Below, in pieces: positions 1-7,940 of a DNA stretch of 17,235 nucleotides (the stretch's first letter is position 1; each line of letters begins with the position of its first letter). Source of the DNA: Acanthaster planci (taxonomy: Eukaryota; Echinodermata; Asteroidea; Valvatida; Acanthasteridae); contig NW_019091804.1 of NCBI RefSeq assembly GCF_001949145.1, positions 56,104 through 73,338 of the forward strand, in the 5' to 3' direction. The notes beneath the pieces are model-generated. The model made no database searches. It was not told the DNA's origin and worked only from the letters and a program-made list of their open reading frames with translations. Position numbers and translations under genes: made by a program.

Positions 1-1629
1 TATGTCAATAATGAAGATAAACAAGGTACCATGTTAAGTATCGATCAAGAAAAAGTTTTTGATTGAATAGAATGGAGTTATACATGTATGTTTGGAGTTA
101 TGATTAAAATGGGAATTCCCAATAAACTTATTAAGTGGGTGAAAATTATGTACAACAATCCTACTAGCTCGATTCTGGTTAACAATTATATCACTGAGCC
201 GTTTTATGTTACCAGAGGTATTCGTCCTGGGTGCCCAATGTCACCGCTTCTCTATTCGATATGTGCTGAAGGTTTGGCTTGTTTACTAAGACGTAACCAT
301 ATTATTAGAGGTATTCCTCTGCCGAATAGCAGACTATCAAACTACTTCAGCACGCAGATGACACAACGATATTTATTTCTGAAGAAGGTGATTTTGACGA
401 ACTTGAGCAAGTCTTCCAAACTTACAGTAGAGGTTCGGGTTCTAGAAATTCAATGTCTCAAGAAGGTATAGACAAAACTCAGTTAAATGGAAGTATCTTT
501 TTGACTATTGTTTATCAAAAACCAGTGGCGACTTCAAACTCGGATGGTATGTTTTCAGTAATCCTAATGCCATTCATCGTGAAGCACATCGTATTATAAA
601 GATCTTGTTTTAGCTTACCATAGCGTTGGTGCTAGAAACGCCTGTTGCTACTCTTGTGTCAATGAAACAAAAAGTCTACCACTTTGGAAAAATACAATTA
701 TTGTTGGAAATGCTGACAAGGATTTGAACAGTAGTGTACTCTGAAGTAGTGGAATTAACTGCCTGGGTCAAATAATCGAGAATAATAGAATAATGTCATT
801 TCGTAGACTAACTGACACTTGTAATATTCTTCCAATTAATGCTGGCCGCATTACAACAGGTCCAAACAGGTTTATAAAACCTGAGTTCACAACAGAACAT
901 AGAGCAGGCCCCCCAAACCATTTTCTTAACACAGTTACTTTATCAGTGGATGATGATACAATTTTAGATTGGTCTCAAGTTGATGTTAAAACTGTATATA
1001 GATATTTAATTTCTGCACAATTTACTGCTCCTGTCGCAGAAACTGTTTGGAGTGATTTTTTCAAGCTTAGTGTGACCAATTGGAAAGAAATCTGGTTGAG
1101 TAAAGAGTACAATAATATAGAAGCCAAGGACAAAGATATCTGGTTTTCAACTGAAGCACAAAATTCTCCCAACCAAAGACAGGTTGAAGAAGTGGGGAAT
1201 CTGTAACAATGACATTTGTCCTCTTTGTAATTTAGAGACCGAGACTATGGAGCATTTATTCATTGGTTGTACAGTAAGTCTCGTATTGAGGCTTGGATGT
1301 TTGTAGAAAATTTAATCAGAAGGTATAATAAGAAACCGACTTTCTCATCAGATGCATACAGAATCTTGGGAATTGATATCAAAGATAGTGTGTGCTTAAT
1401 TTTAATTGGACGACTGCATAGAATCATTTGTAAAACAAGATGTACATGTAAATATGTACAGCTGGAGAGTCAATGTAAACTAAGTATTCTTTCCGAGTAC
1501 AAAGCATCTCTTAGAAGATTTCTAACATTAGAAAAAATGAGATTGGGCGCAAATCTGTTTCAACTCGTTCACATGAAAAATTCTGCTCTGTGTTACTTCA
1601 ATCGGGAGAGCCTAAAATTTAATTTCTAA
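1..1629 (+). pseudogene. LINE ORF2 remnant (reverse transcriptase and C-terminal CCHC)
   Basis: Reverse transcriptase remnant that once copied LINE RNA at the target site. Motif A (DQEKVFD) is at about 46-63 and is followed at once by an in-frame TGA at 64-66, probably a former CGA. Motif B reads RGIRPGCPMSPLLYS at about 214-258, with Pro where RT families usually have Gln. Motif C (HADDTT) is at about 351-368 but in another frame: about one base is missing from the A-run near 338-341. A 'SLPLW' block lies near 679-693. The 793-1206 stretch is an open C-terminal segment. The CCHC motif (CPLC, then H and C) is at about 1220-1271 in yet another frame. The last ORF, 1267-1629, is the C-terminus. 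Both catalytic acidic motifs survive, but no continuous frame does. Confidence 0.87.
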
Positions 1630-1741
1630 ACTTTCATTTATTTTCCTGAGTTTTTATTTGTATAGCACCAATTCTGAAAATTTTGTTTAGTTTAATTAAT
1701 CAAATTGGTGTTATTGATATATGTACATGTATATATTTTCA

Positions 1742-1778
1742 ATTGTCACACTTTTTGTGATTAAAAAATTGTGACAAT
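1742..1778 (+). repeat. 3' UTR stem-loop of the LINE
   Basis: ATTGTCACA (1742-1750) pairs with TGTGACAAT (1770-1778), a perfect 9-bp stem around a T/A-rich loop. It lies between the ORF2 stop and the poly(A) signal. Stem-loops near LINE 3' ends can be recognised by the encoded reverse transcriptase; that role is inferred here. Confidence 0.6.
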
Positions 1779-1804
1779 GTCATGTTTATTGTGTATATAA
1801 ATGA

Positions 1805-1852
1805 AATAAAAGGAGCCGTATACACATGTAGCTCCATTTATAAAAAAAAAAA
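1805..1852 (+). terminator. LINE poly(A) signal and A-tail
   Basis: AATAAA at 1805-1810 is followed about 31 bases later by an almost pure A-run starting at 1842. That is the normal spacing between a polyadenylation signal and the cleavage site, and it marks the element's 3' border. No target-site duplication can be checked because the 5' end is outside the window. Confidence 0.7.
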
Positions 1853-1870
1853 CAGGAGGAAAGAGGAAGA

Positions 1871-2050
1871 ATGATGTTTATAAATAATTCTACAATAGAC
1901 AATTTCTATAAATATTATAATAGAAAAGACATACCGAAACCCCGCTATGAAAATTTTGCATACCGAACAGGTAAAGGTCTGTTTTAAAAAGCTGTTGGTA
2001 GATACAAAGAAGTATTGTTAACCAGTAAAAAATCCCCAGCATATTTGTAA
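1871..2050 (+). pseudogene. Small basic Tyr/Gly protein of unclassified element
   Basis: An ORF opens at ATG 1871 and reads 38 codons to TAA at 1985-1987, then stays open in the same frame for 20 more codons to TAA at 2048. The predicted product is short and basic. It has a YKYYNRKD stretch near residues 13-20 and a GKGLF motif near residues 34-38, then further Lys/Arg. I recognise the general style (a tyrosine-rich start, then a Gly-rich basic stretch) from small accessory proteins of large virus-like DNA transposons, but I cannot name a family. It lies 46 bases upstream of the coiled-coil gene on the same strand and starts just after the LINE A-tail. The single internal stop suggests a fossil. 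Function unknown. Confidence 0.35.
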
Positions 2051-2095
2051 AACTAGATACAATAAGAGATAACACGAAACAAGCAGGGTATCGAA

Positions 2096-2854
2096 ATGGA
2101 CCAAAATTGGTTAGAAACGAACTGGGTTTCTGTGATTATGGAAAAAAAAATTCAAGAAGTGCAATCGACTTTAGCTGACATTTCACTTGAACACCAATTA
2201 ACGGAACAGAATGAGAAACAAGTGGCAGATCAAGTAAGTGAAACCGTAGAAAACCTCACTCAAGACACGGAGGTACATGTCCAAACCAAAATTGGGAAAA
2301 TACCCAGTAGAGAACTTAAAGGTCATGACAAAATGATAAAATTGATAAGAGGTCAAATGCAAGTTGTGAGAGCTAAAATTAGCGAATATGAAAATGAGAT
2401 AACATAACTAAAAAACGAAGAAGAAACCTCGCAAAGAGAAAACCGTACAGAAGAACTATGAGATCAAATAATAGCAAGTAAATCTATTATACACAGACTT
2501 GAAGGTGATTTAAAAAACCAAATCAGACAAATTACAGAACTAATTGATTTTTATGCATTCAGATATAACACTCGGTGAAAAAATCAGAACTGTTTTTAGA
2601 GAGCAAGGCGTTACGGTCGTATTTTGTCAGCTTTTGCTTTAGCGATCACTTCCATCGTGGCTAGCATAGTGGCTGCTGTCAGAGGCATAGGTATAACACC
2701 CGAGCCAATAACCGGGCCAAAATCAGGGAGAGTGTTGAGTTGGTTCTTTAATGTTGCGAGTAAAGCTATCAGTTGGGCAGCAGAACACGTATGGGCTTTG
2801 TTTTTGGCCGTGGGTGCTTTGGTGTTGGGTTATTTTAATTCTGGTAAAAAGTAA
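2096..2854 (+). pseudogene. Coiled-coil and C-terminal membrane protein remnant
   Basis: The first part (2096 to about 2560) is rich in Glu, Gln, Lys and spaced Leu/Ile/Val, typical of an alpha-helical coiled coil. In-frame stops fall at 2405-2407 and 2459-2461. At about 2562-2620 the frame shifts by one and gives a short block reading TLGEKIRTVFREQGVT. At about 2624 it returns to the original frame and ends at 2854. The last 76 residues have a hydrophobic alanine/isoleucine helix (residues about 3-19), a Gly/Pro linker, then a second hydrophobic helix (about 51-70) and a short basic tail. The layout (helical rod, 'REQGVT' block, two membrane helices) resembles uncharacterised proteins I associate with animal multi-gene mobile elements; I cannot name the family. 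Two stops and two compensating frameshifts make it inactive. Confidence 0.5.
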
Positions 2855-3494
2855 GAAGATAAACCCTGTCAAAATTTTTAACACCTTGTTCAAATTGTTC
2901 AAACCAAATCAAAGCCAGTGAAATTGCGGCCATTCCGAACAAAAGTGCCAGTTTTTCGTTTTGGTGAGTGCCTAGATGGGTAGTAGTCTTAGTAGCAGCT
3001 GGATTTGCTTGAGGTACACGAGTTACGTTACTCTGGCTTACATTACTCTGGCTTACGTTACTTTGGCTTACGCTTTCTGAATTTGGTTTAAACTTGTCAG
3101 GGTCTTGCAGTTGTTCAAAATCGCCCAGGTCTTGCGGAGTTGGCTCTTGTTTAAAATCATCTAGGTCTGACTCTGGTACACTTTGTGTGTCAATGTGGGT
3201 GCATGTCGTTGGTTGCGATTTGTAAAATGTTGTTGTATCCCTCAAACGTTCCGATTCTCAAATCCATGTCCGAAGGCACTAGATACGAACCCGGCCTCAC
3301 CACAAAGTTCAAAGAAATTTTGGCATATTGTAACGAGTCTTGAATTTGTTCGATCGATTGTTCCAGATCTGGTTCTGAGTTAACCACTTGCTGCTGGGTG
3401 CTTTTTTTAAACTGTTATATGCGCTACCGGGCTGTTTTTTCTTATTTTCATTTTCAAAAATCTTCAAAAATTCATATCTTTTGTTTCTGAACAT
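2835..3494 (-). pseudogene. Minus-strand membrane-anchored element protein remnant
   Basis: Three consecutive minus-strand frames appear to be one gene. ATG at 3494 starts a Lys-rich N-terminus. After a frameshift near 3400 the frame 3387-3190 carries an acidic stretch and the block RPGSYLVPSDMDLRIG. A second frameshift near 3190-3240 leads to an Asp/Glu/Pro-rich segment, three copies of SQSNV, and one hydrophobic helix (LALLFGMAAISLALIWF) close to the C-terminus. The stop is at 2835-2837, so its 3' end overlaps that of the convergent plus-strand coiled-coil gene by 20 bases. The likely form is a soluble N-terminal domain on a disordered stalk with a C-terminal membrane anchor. I do not recognise the family; function unknown. 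Confidence 0.45.
3026..3070 (-). repeat. Three 15-base tandem repeats coding SQSNV
   Basis: Units at 3026-3040, 3041-3055 and 3056-3070 differ at only two sites. On the minus strand they code three SQSNV pentapeptides in the disordered stalk before the membrane helix. The period is a multiple of three, so the frame is kept. Confidence 0.75.
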
Positions 3495-3505
3495 AAAATG
3501 ACTGT

Positions 3506-3531
3506 CTCGTGGCGAGTCTAGCCCTCACGAG
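3506..3531. repeat. Short inverted repeat
   Basis: CTCGTG (3506-3511) pairs with CACGAG (3526-3531) around a 14-base loop. It lies about 12 bases upstream of the minus-strand ATG at 3494, so it could be in that gene's leader. Role unknown. Confidence 0.35.
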
Positions 3532-3536
3532 CAACT

Positions 3537-3902
3537 TCAATTGACCCATCGGTTTTGCAGCCACGCCGCCTGCTCTGTATAGAGCCCCCATTGTGAAGTG
3601 TTAAATAAGGGCTCTTTTGTTCTGGGCCTTGGCCCAGTGCATTGCCATACTGCCGTGTTGCTTTGCAGAGCGATTAACGGTCGCGACCTCGGTGTATAAT
3701 TTGCGGTGAGTAAATGGGAAGCTGTGCCCACATGCACCGGGCTTTGTAAACTGTTCAATGAGTGCCGGCCATGACAGACAAATGAATCATGTTTTAAAAA
3801 ATGGGGTCTAAAAGTGTTGTTTTTTTTGCGCCGCTGCTGCATATAACTTTTGCTATTTTTTGAAGCTATTGGTTTTTTTTTCTGTTTTATATATTTTCCC
3901 AT
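3537..3902 (-). other. Unrecognised 121-codon minus-strand ORF
   Basis: The frame is open from ATG 3902 to a stop at 3537. The N-terminal third is very basic (Lys/Arg/Gln runs from T-rich plus-strand DNA); the rest is mixed, with several Cys, Trp and His. It ends 42 bases before the next minus-strand ATG (3494), so it could be another gene of the same element. The skewed start and lack of any familiar motif leave chance or a noncoding repeat as real alternatives. Confidence 0.2.
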
Positions 3903-4149
3903 CTACAAAACTTACATCTTCCCCAAACCACTCTCATATTTTATCTCCCAACTTGTTCATTTTCCCTCCTACAGTGTAAGTTTTAGTTCAAAATGGATAT
4001 TTCCTTTCCCAAAACTTTATCCTCCCAACAATTTTGAGTAAAACCTTAGAAACTAGTAAAATCAAGTACATATAGAAATACACACAGATAAATATTTGGA
4101 GAGAACTTCTTTTTCTCTTTTTTTCTTCTTGTGTTTTCTTTTCATTTCT
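3903..4149. other. Pyrimidine-rich gene-free stretch
   Basis: The plus strand is strongly T/C-rich (for example CTTTTTCTC-type runs near 4107-4140). No ORF or clear motif is visible. It lies just 3' of the minus-strand transposase and may be its 3' UTR. I could not find a convincing TTAA-flanked inverted terminal repeat here. Confidence 0.3.
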
Positions 4150-5712
4150 CATTGAAATAGTTGAAATAAAGCAGGGGGCGACGCAGAGGGGCTGGTGGCA
4201 CGTGTCGCACTCGAAGTGTGTCTTCTTTCACTGACCACGGGAAGCACAGAGGACACACCGCCGGTAGCGGAAGTTGCCATAGCTGGTCCTCTCAAAGTCC
4301 ACGGGGAAGTGTCGGCCAACAAAGTGGGAGTTGGTGACTGGTGGAGTATTGTGCTGGGGTGGTACTCGAGCAAGGGCTCGTCCAACAGCAGCTCACGGAC
4401 AAGACTCAAGCGGTAGTCAAGGAAGGAGAGGCGGTGACCAACGGCCAGGTACACGGCATAGCTGTTCACCAGCGTCAAGTCGAGCAGGTAGAAGAAGAGC
4501 TTCTTGTACCACTTGAGGGACCTATGAGTAGCTCGATGATTTGCCGCTAGTTGGTCGCTCTTGTCAACACCCCCCATCAGGGTGTTGTATTCGATGACGA
4601 GGGTCGGTTTCTACATTTCCTCCCCCATCCTGTCTTGCTTGCCGGAGCCATGGATGTCTGCTGTATGCATGGTGGAGATTATACGGCTGTTGCGCTTGTC
4701 TCGCCACACCATGGCCAGAAGAGAACTGCTGACGCCCAGGTCGGCCGACTGGAATGCTGTTTCACCCCGCTTCAGCTTGACGGACTGCAGGTCTTTCAGC
4801 ATCCCTTTTCTGTTGGCCATGACGGTGCCAACGACGTTGAACTTTTGGTTGTGAAGTCGTCGAAACAAATCGGGACTGCTGAAGGCCCGGTCGAGGGCAA
4901 GGTTGTAACCCATGCCACTTAGGTCGTTCACCAGGTCCATCACCACTTGTGTAGTTGCTGGGAGGTCTCCCTTACTTTGGCCGGCGTAGATTTTGAAGTT
5001 GTAGCAGAACCCGGTAGCATTCCCAGTGCTCTGGCACAACCTGTACATCTTGATGCCGAAGCGGGCCCTCTTTCTGGGGTTGTAGGTAGCGAAGCGGAGA
5101 CGCCCGTAGAACTTCAGAAGGGAGTCGTTGACAGAAATGTCCCGTCAAGGAACGTAGACAGTGGCAAACCTCTGAGCAAGATGGTCGACGACTGGGCGCA
5201 CTTTAAAGAGACGGTCATCACAGTCCTCCGGCATGGCTGTGTTGTCGGGACTGCAGGATGGCAAGAAAGCGATCTCGGGGTATGACGGATGGGAATAGGC
5301 TCATCTTCAGTAGTGGGTCGGTGGACCAGAAGCTATGAAGGGTAGGGTGCTTCGCAATGCCCGTCATTATGCAAAGGCCCAGAAAGGCCTTCAGTTCTCT
5401 AGCGTTCAGATCAGTCCATGATCGCATGTGCGCCGATGTCGTAGTGGGCCTCTGCACGGCATACCGGTTGGTCTCTTGCACTATCTTGTTGTAGAGAACA
5501 TCGTCAAAAAACAGCTCCAAGGCTTCACTGCAGGTTGAGCTGCGATGCAGACGGGGATCGACAGCACCACCATTACCAGTGAAGCCGTACTTCAGCGGTG
5601 AACTGTCTTCATCTGTGCACCGGAATGGTGCGGCACTGCTGCTGGTCGACGCGGCGGTCTGTGCAGGGGACTTTCTCTTGCATTTGCCGTTTACCGCCAA
5701 GGGTACATCCAT
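4150..5712 (-). pseudogene. piggyBac-family transposase, degenerate
   Basis: A DDE transposase of the DDE_Tnp_1_7/piggyBac family, which moves DNA at TTAA sites. From ATG 5712 it has a Ser/Pro-rich start, then a block with QETNRYAVQ, and 'LNARELKAFLGLCIMTGIAK', the typical N-terminal helical region. The frame breaks near 5240-5250 with a few residues apparently lost. It resumes with DCDDRLFKVRPVVDHL, has an in-frame TGA at 5145-5147, then reads FGIKMYRLCQ, ALDRAFSSPDLF and, after a TAG at 4611-4613, MGGVDKSDQL. A further shift near 4315 leads to the cysteine-rich C-terminus (RRCVLC, CDTC, APCF, about 4150-4250), which also carries a TGA. The second and third catalytic aspartates are present. 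At the first acidic position the sequence reads LCQ, where the family has Asp or Glu. Length fits a full transposase. It is dead. Confidence 0.92.
4150..5712 (-). mobile_element. piggyBac DNA transposon (ends not found)
   Basis: The coding part of the transposon is nearly full length and noticeably richer in G and C than the flanking small genes, which suggests a separate, later arrival. I looked for TTAA duplications with CCC/GGG-type inverted ends around 3500-4150 and 5713-6000. There are isolated TTAA sites (for example 5934 and 5970) but no matching pair, so the true borders are unknown. Confidence 0.75.
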
Positions 5713-5933
5713 GTGTCAATTTCTGCATTGACATAAGTGCAGTGCAGTGATAATCTGCTGCGAGTGCGAGTTGATAAATTGTTGACCCCAAATATCACAT
5801 CCCGTAGACACTAATGAAGTCCATGCTACCATCGACTTGATATTTAGGGAACGCAACAATATTGTCACCTGGTATACATGTAGGTATAGCACAGTCAAAC
5901 AAGATCTTTCTTACCGTAAAGTACACATGAAAA
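5713..5933. other. Gene-free spacer upstream of transposase
   Basis: This is the presumed 5' UTR or terminal region of the piggyBac element. Only short chance ORFs are visible. It contains one TACATGTA at 5875-5882. Confidence 0.3.
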
Positions 5934-6186
5934 TTAAACAAAGCTGATATAAGGGTTGGGATCGACAATTAAGTCAAAACCTGCACTACACGTAGTCGTT
6001 GCACAATAGACTGCAAAGTTTATCTGATTTTTTAAAAAAACGATAAGAATCTGTACGCCAACGATTTACGGCTTCATCTGTTGTTATCCTTGGTAATTTA
6101 TAAAATGAAGTTATGTCAGGAAACTTGGCCTAAAATGAATTGTCTGTGTAAAGGAGAATAAACAAGTCATTAAAATTAACTCCCAT
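5934..6186 (-). pseudogene. Minus-strand gene remnant of the divergent pair
   Basis: From ATG 6186 the minus strand reads 67 codons to a stop at 5986-5988, with one internal TAG at 6130-6132. The translation looks like real protein: after the TAG it contains TTDEAVNRWRTDSYRFF and then a CSLLCNDY stretch. A one-base shift near 5990 would carry it to TAA at 5934 through VDPNPYISFV. I do not recognise the family. It faces away from the plus-strand gene starting at 6249, with only 62 bases between starts. A T-rich tract ending in TTTTAG precedes the ATG on the minus strand, so this could also be an internal exon. Too short for a confident call. Confidence 0.35.
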
Positions 6187-6248
6187 AATTTTAAGAACTA
6201 AAAGAAAAAACATGCAAGTTGTTAGATTTGAAAACAGAGTAACAAAAT
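6187..6248. promoter_or_regulatory. Possible bidirectional promoter between divergent genes
   Basis: This is a 62-base AT-rich gap between two outward-facing ATGs (6186 minus, 6249 plus). Such a short gap would have to hold control elements for both. No clear TATA box pair is evident, and the T-rich TTTTAG tract on the minus strand could instead be a splice acceptor. Confidence 0.25.
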
Positions 6249-6557
6249 ATGGAAGAAATTTCTCACATTTTTAACTTTACTAAAAATGACCAAACGTTTC
6301 AATTACAAGACTCCATGGATAATTTAAAAGGCAACAAAGCTGTTAGCGTTTAAAAAGTAAGTTTTCACCCTGGATATTTTAACATTACAACCTCTACCGA
6401 AATCAACTGGCAAACTCACATTGATGGTAGACCGAGAGAAAGGAGGCCCGCAAGGCTGAAAGAGCGTGAAGGACGTGAAGAGCACGATGTACCACCACCA
6501 GAACCAAATCCGATATTACCACAACTACCTCAAACAAACACGGGACCTGACAAATAA
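6249..6557 (+). pseudogene. Element protein remnant with basic/proline-rich tail
   Basis: ATG 6249 opens a frame with an internal TAA at 6351-6353 that otherwise stays open to TAA at 6555-6557. The N-terminal part has beta-like alternating residues (HIFNFTKNDQTFQL), a GNKAVSV block and HPGYFNI after the stop. The second half is charged (GRPRERRPARLKEREGREE) and then proline-rich. The N-terminal pattern reminds me of the first beta strands of a widespread uncharacterised structural protein in animal virus-like elements; this is an impression, not a match. It is followed nine bases later by another ATG in the same frame. Confidence 0.35.
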
Positions 6558-6566
6558 GATATTGAT

Positions 6567-6988
6567 ATGAGTTTTTCAGAATTAATTGAACTTACAGTGC
6601 CATTGTCAGAATTCGAGGCAGACAGTTCGGTTTTGTTTTATAACTTAATAAATGGTTTTATTCGAACTTCAAGACAGGAAATTTAGAAGAATTTAATAAT
6701 AACACGATACAAAAATTTAATGAGCTCAACAAACAAAAAACCAAATTTGAGAATCAACAAAAAAGAACATTGGAAGAAGAATTATCAATTCCTAAAATAA
6801 AAGATAGGGCATTTATGTATCTAATGCTTTTAACTCTAGAAAAATATCAATATTTATGTAGAAGCCAGTCGCATTGCATTGAAGTTATTCAAGAAGGATT
6901 TGTAGACGACAATTCAGATGAAAGAACGAGAATAATTAGAAATGCTCAATCTGAACCCAGAGATGCTCTTTTAGTTGGGGGGATTTAA
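6567..6988 (+). pseudogene. Helical acidic element protein remnant
   Basis: ATG 6567 starts a frame reading through SELIELTVPLSEFEADSS to TAG at 6684-6686. About one base earlier (near 6680) the sequence becomes open in the next frame and continues to 6988. That part is Asn/Gln/Lys/Glu-rich, probably helical or coiled coil, then IPKIKDRAFMYLMLLTLEKY and an acidic segment with DDNSDERTR. The two parts fit one protein of about 135-140 residues broken by one frameshift. It overlaps the next frame slightly at 6975. Family not recognised. Confidence 0.35.
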
Positions 6989-7280
6989 TCGTTTAATCAT
7001 TCAATGGCTTCACACTGGGACAACATCGGGAGGCCTTTTGCAACCTGGAGAGCACAGTAGCATCGTCATTCCTCTTGGATTTTACGACATTCATTGGTTC
7101 GAATTTGCTTTATATGCAATTCCTGGTGTACATGTAAGTTTCAAAGTACATCGAGATTCAAAATTGGTTACAATTATGGTGACAGACGTATCTTAGATTG
7201 CGGTTGGGTAAAGAAGTTGGTAAGTTGCTCAAAAGATAAGATAATGTATTTTCTTGAAAGCTCTAATCACAATAGATAAT
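6975..7280 (+). pseudogene. Beta-rich element protein remnant
   Basis: The frame is open to TAG at 7194-7196 and continues in other frames to about 7280. Visible blocks are QPGEHSS, IPLGFYDIHWFEFALYAI, and alternating hydrophobic/charged stretches (VSFKVHRDSKLVTIMV). After the break, RLGKEVGKLL follows in a third frame. The order of a P-G turn, an 'IPxGFY' turn, a strand-rich part and a helix ending in 'LGKEVGKLL' is one I associate with uncharacterised structural proteins in animal multi-gene elements, but I cannot confirm it. The first part (6249-6420) and this part could even be two ends of one disrupted gene. Confidence 0.35.
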
Positions 7281-7324
7281 TTGTTTTTATATCTGTTTAT
7301 TTAAGTTAATTGATCTGGGTTTCA

Positions 7325-7940
7325 AAGAAATAGTTTATAAAGTCTATTTCTCTTTCGTATAGATTTTAGTAGGCCTTTAGTAATCCAGGGATTTTCAGGT
7401 AGTTTATTATTATGTCTACACTTTGCAAAAGGCATGCATTAATCAATGAGATGAGTTTACTTATTTGGAAGAGAATTGTGAATACTGCAAATTTACTCCA
7501 TCACCAACAGCAACCGAATCCCAGTCATCCTAACTAATTCATCTTTACATGTCGGGCGGAAGTATGGTATTTCTTTTCAATGTGTGCATGTACATGTAGG
7601 TTTCTGCTGAGTTTAAGCAAAGTCAAAGCCAAAGAAAATTATTGGAAGGTGATCACTGAAGTCCAATAGAATGATGAAAGTGGAGGATAGTTCAAGTGAA
7701 GAAATCATCAATCAATGTTGCTGATTTTTGAGTTATTCTAGTTGATTCATCATTGTAGGGCAGAAAAAAAAATGAGTATGTAAGAAGTTTTGTCACCATT
7801 AGTTGCAGCTTGAGTTTCATTATAAAGAAGATCAATGTTAAAGTCCCCCATCAACTAGCATTTCATTGTTTCAGCAGCATTTTTTCCAGCACCACAGCAA
7901 CTGCGATTCTCTGCACAGGTTCTTCCTCTGGCTTCAAACT
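7325..7940 (-). mobile_element. LINE endonuclease and linker remnant (CR1/Jockey-like)
   Basis: Read on the minus strand in mixed frames, the stretch shows in order: an LEKMLLK helix (near 7870-7895), GDFNIDLL (7825-7848), TRITQKSATLIDDFFT (about 7696-7743), SDHLPI (about 7640-7657), and the linker PWITKGLLKSIRKRNRLYK (about 7330-7390). GDFN and SDH are the conserved Asp/Asn and Asp/His motifs of the exonuclease-endonuclease-phosphatase (EEP) domain of LINEs, and the PWIT...LLKSIR block precedes the reverse transcriptase. Stops and frameshifts separate every block. No reverse transcriptase follows, so the copy is truncated at about 7325 where the neighbouring element begins. It differs from the L1-like LINE at 1-1852. 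Confidence 0.8.

Larger units (their letters stand above)
1..1852 (+). mobile_element. L1/Tx1-like LINE, 3' portion, degenerate
   Basis: This is the 3' part of a non-LTR retrotransposon; the 5' part lies outside the window. It runs from inside the reverse transcriptase, through the C-terminal region with a CCHC-type cysteine motif, into a 3' UTR with a hairpin (1742-1778) and an AATAAA signal (1805-1810). It ends in an A-rich tail at about 1842-1852. An A-tail after a poly(A) signal is the expected 3' end of an L1-clade insertion. The order RT, 'PLW' region, CCHC without RNase H fits the L1/Tx1 group better than CR1, RTE or Jockey. At least one in-frame stop and three frame changes show it is dead. 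Confidence 0.88.

Noticed and set aside
975-1172. 65-codon minus-strand ORF
   Set aside because: Lies wholly opposite the LINE C-terminal segment, which has recognisable protein features; it is a shadow frame.
1890-2075. 61-codon minus-strand ORF rich in Leu, Tyr and Phe
   Set aside because: Opposite to the plus-strand basic ORF starting at 1871, which reads more like protein; the hydrophobic look comes from AT-rich DNA.
4195-4922. Several plus-strand ORFs over the transposase
   Set aside because: They are antisense shadows of the piggyBac frame, which carries all the family motifs.
1871-7280. Firm assignment of the gene blocks to Polintons or adintoviruses
   Set aside because: No protein-primed polymerase, integrase, ATPase, protease or capsid motif was recognised; the likeness is only in gene size and packing.
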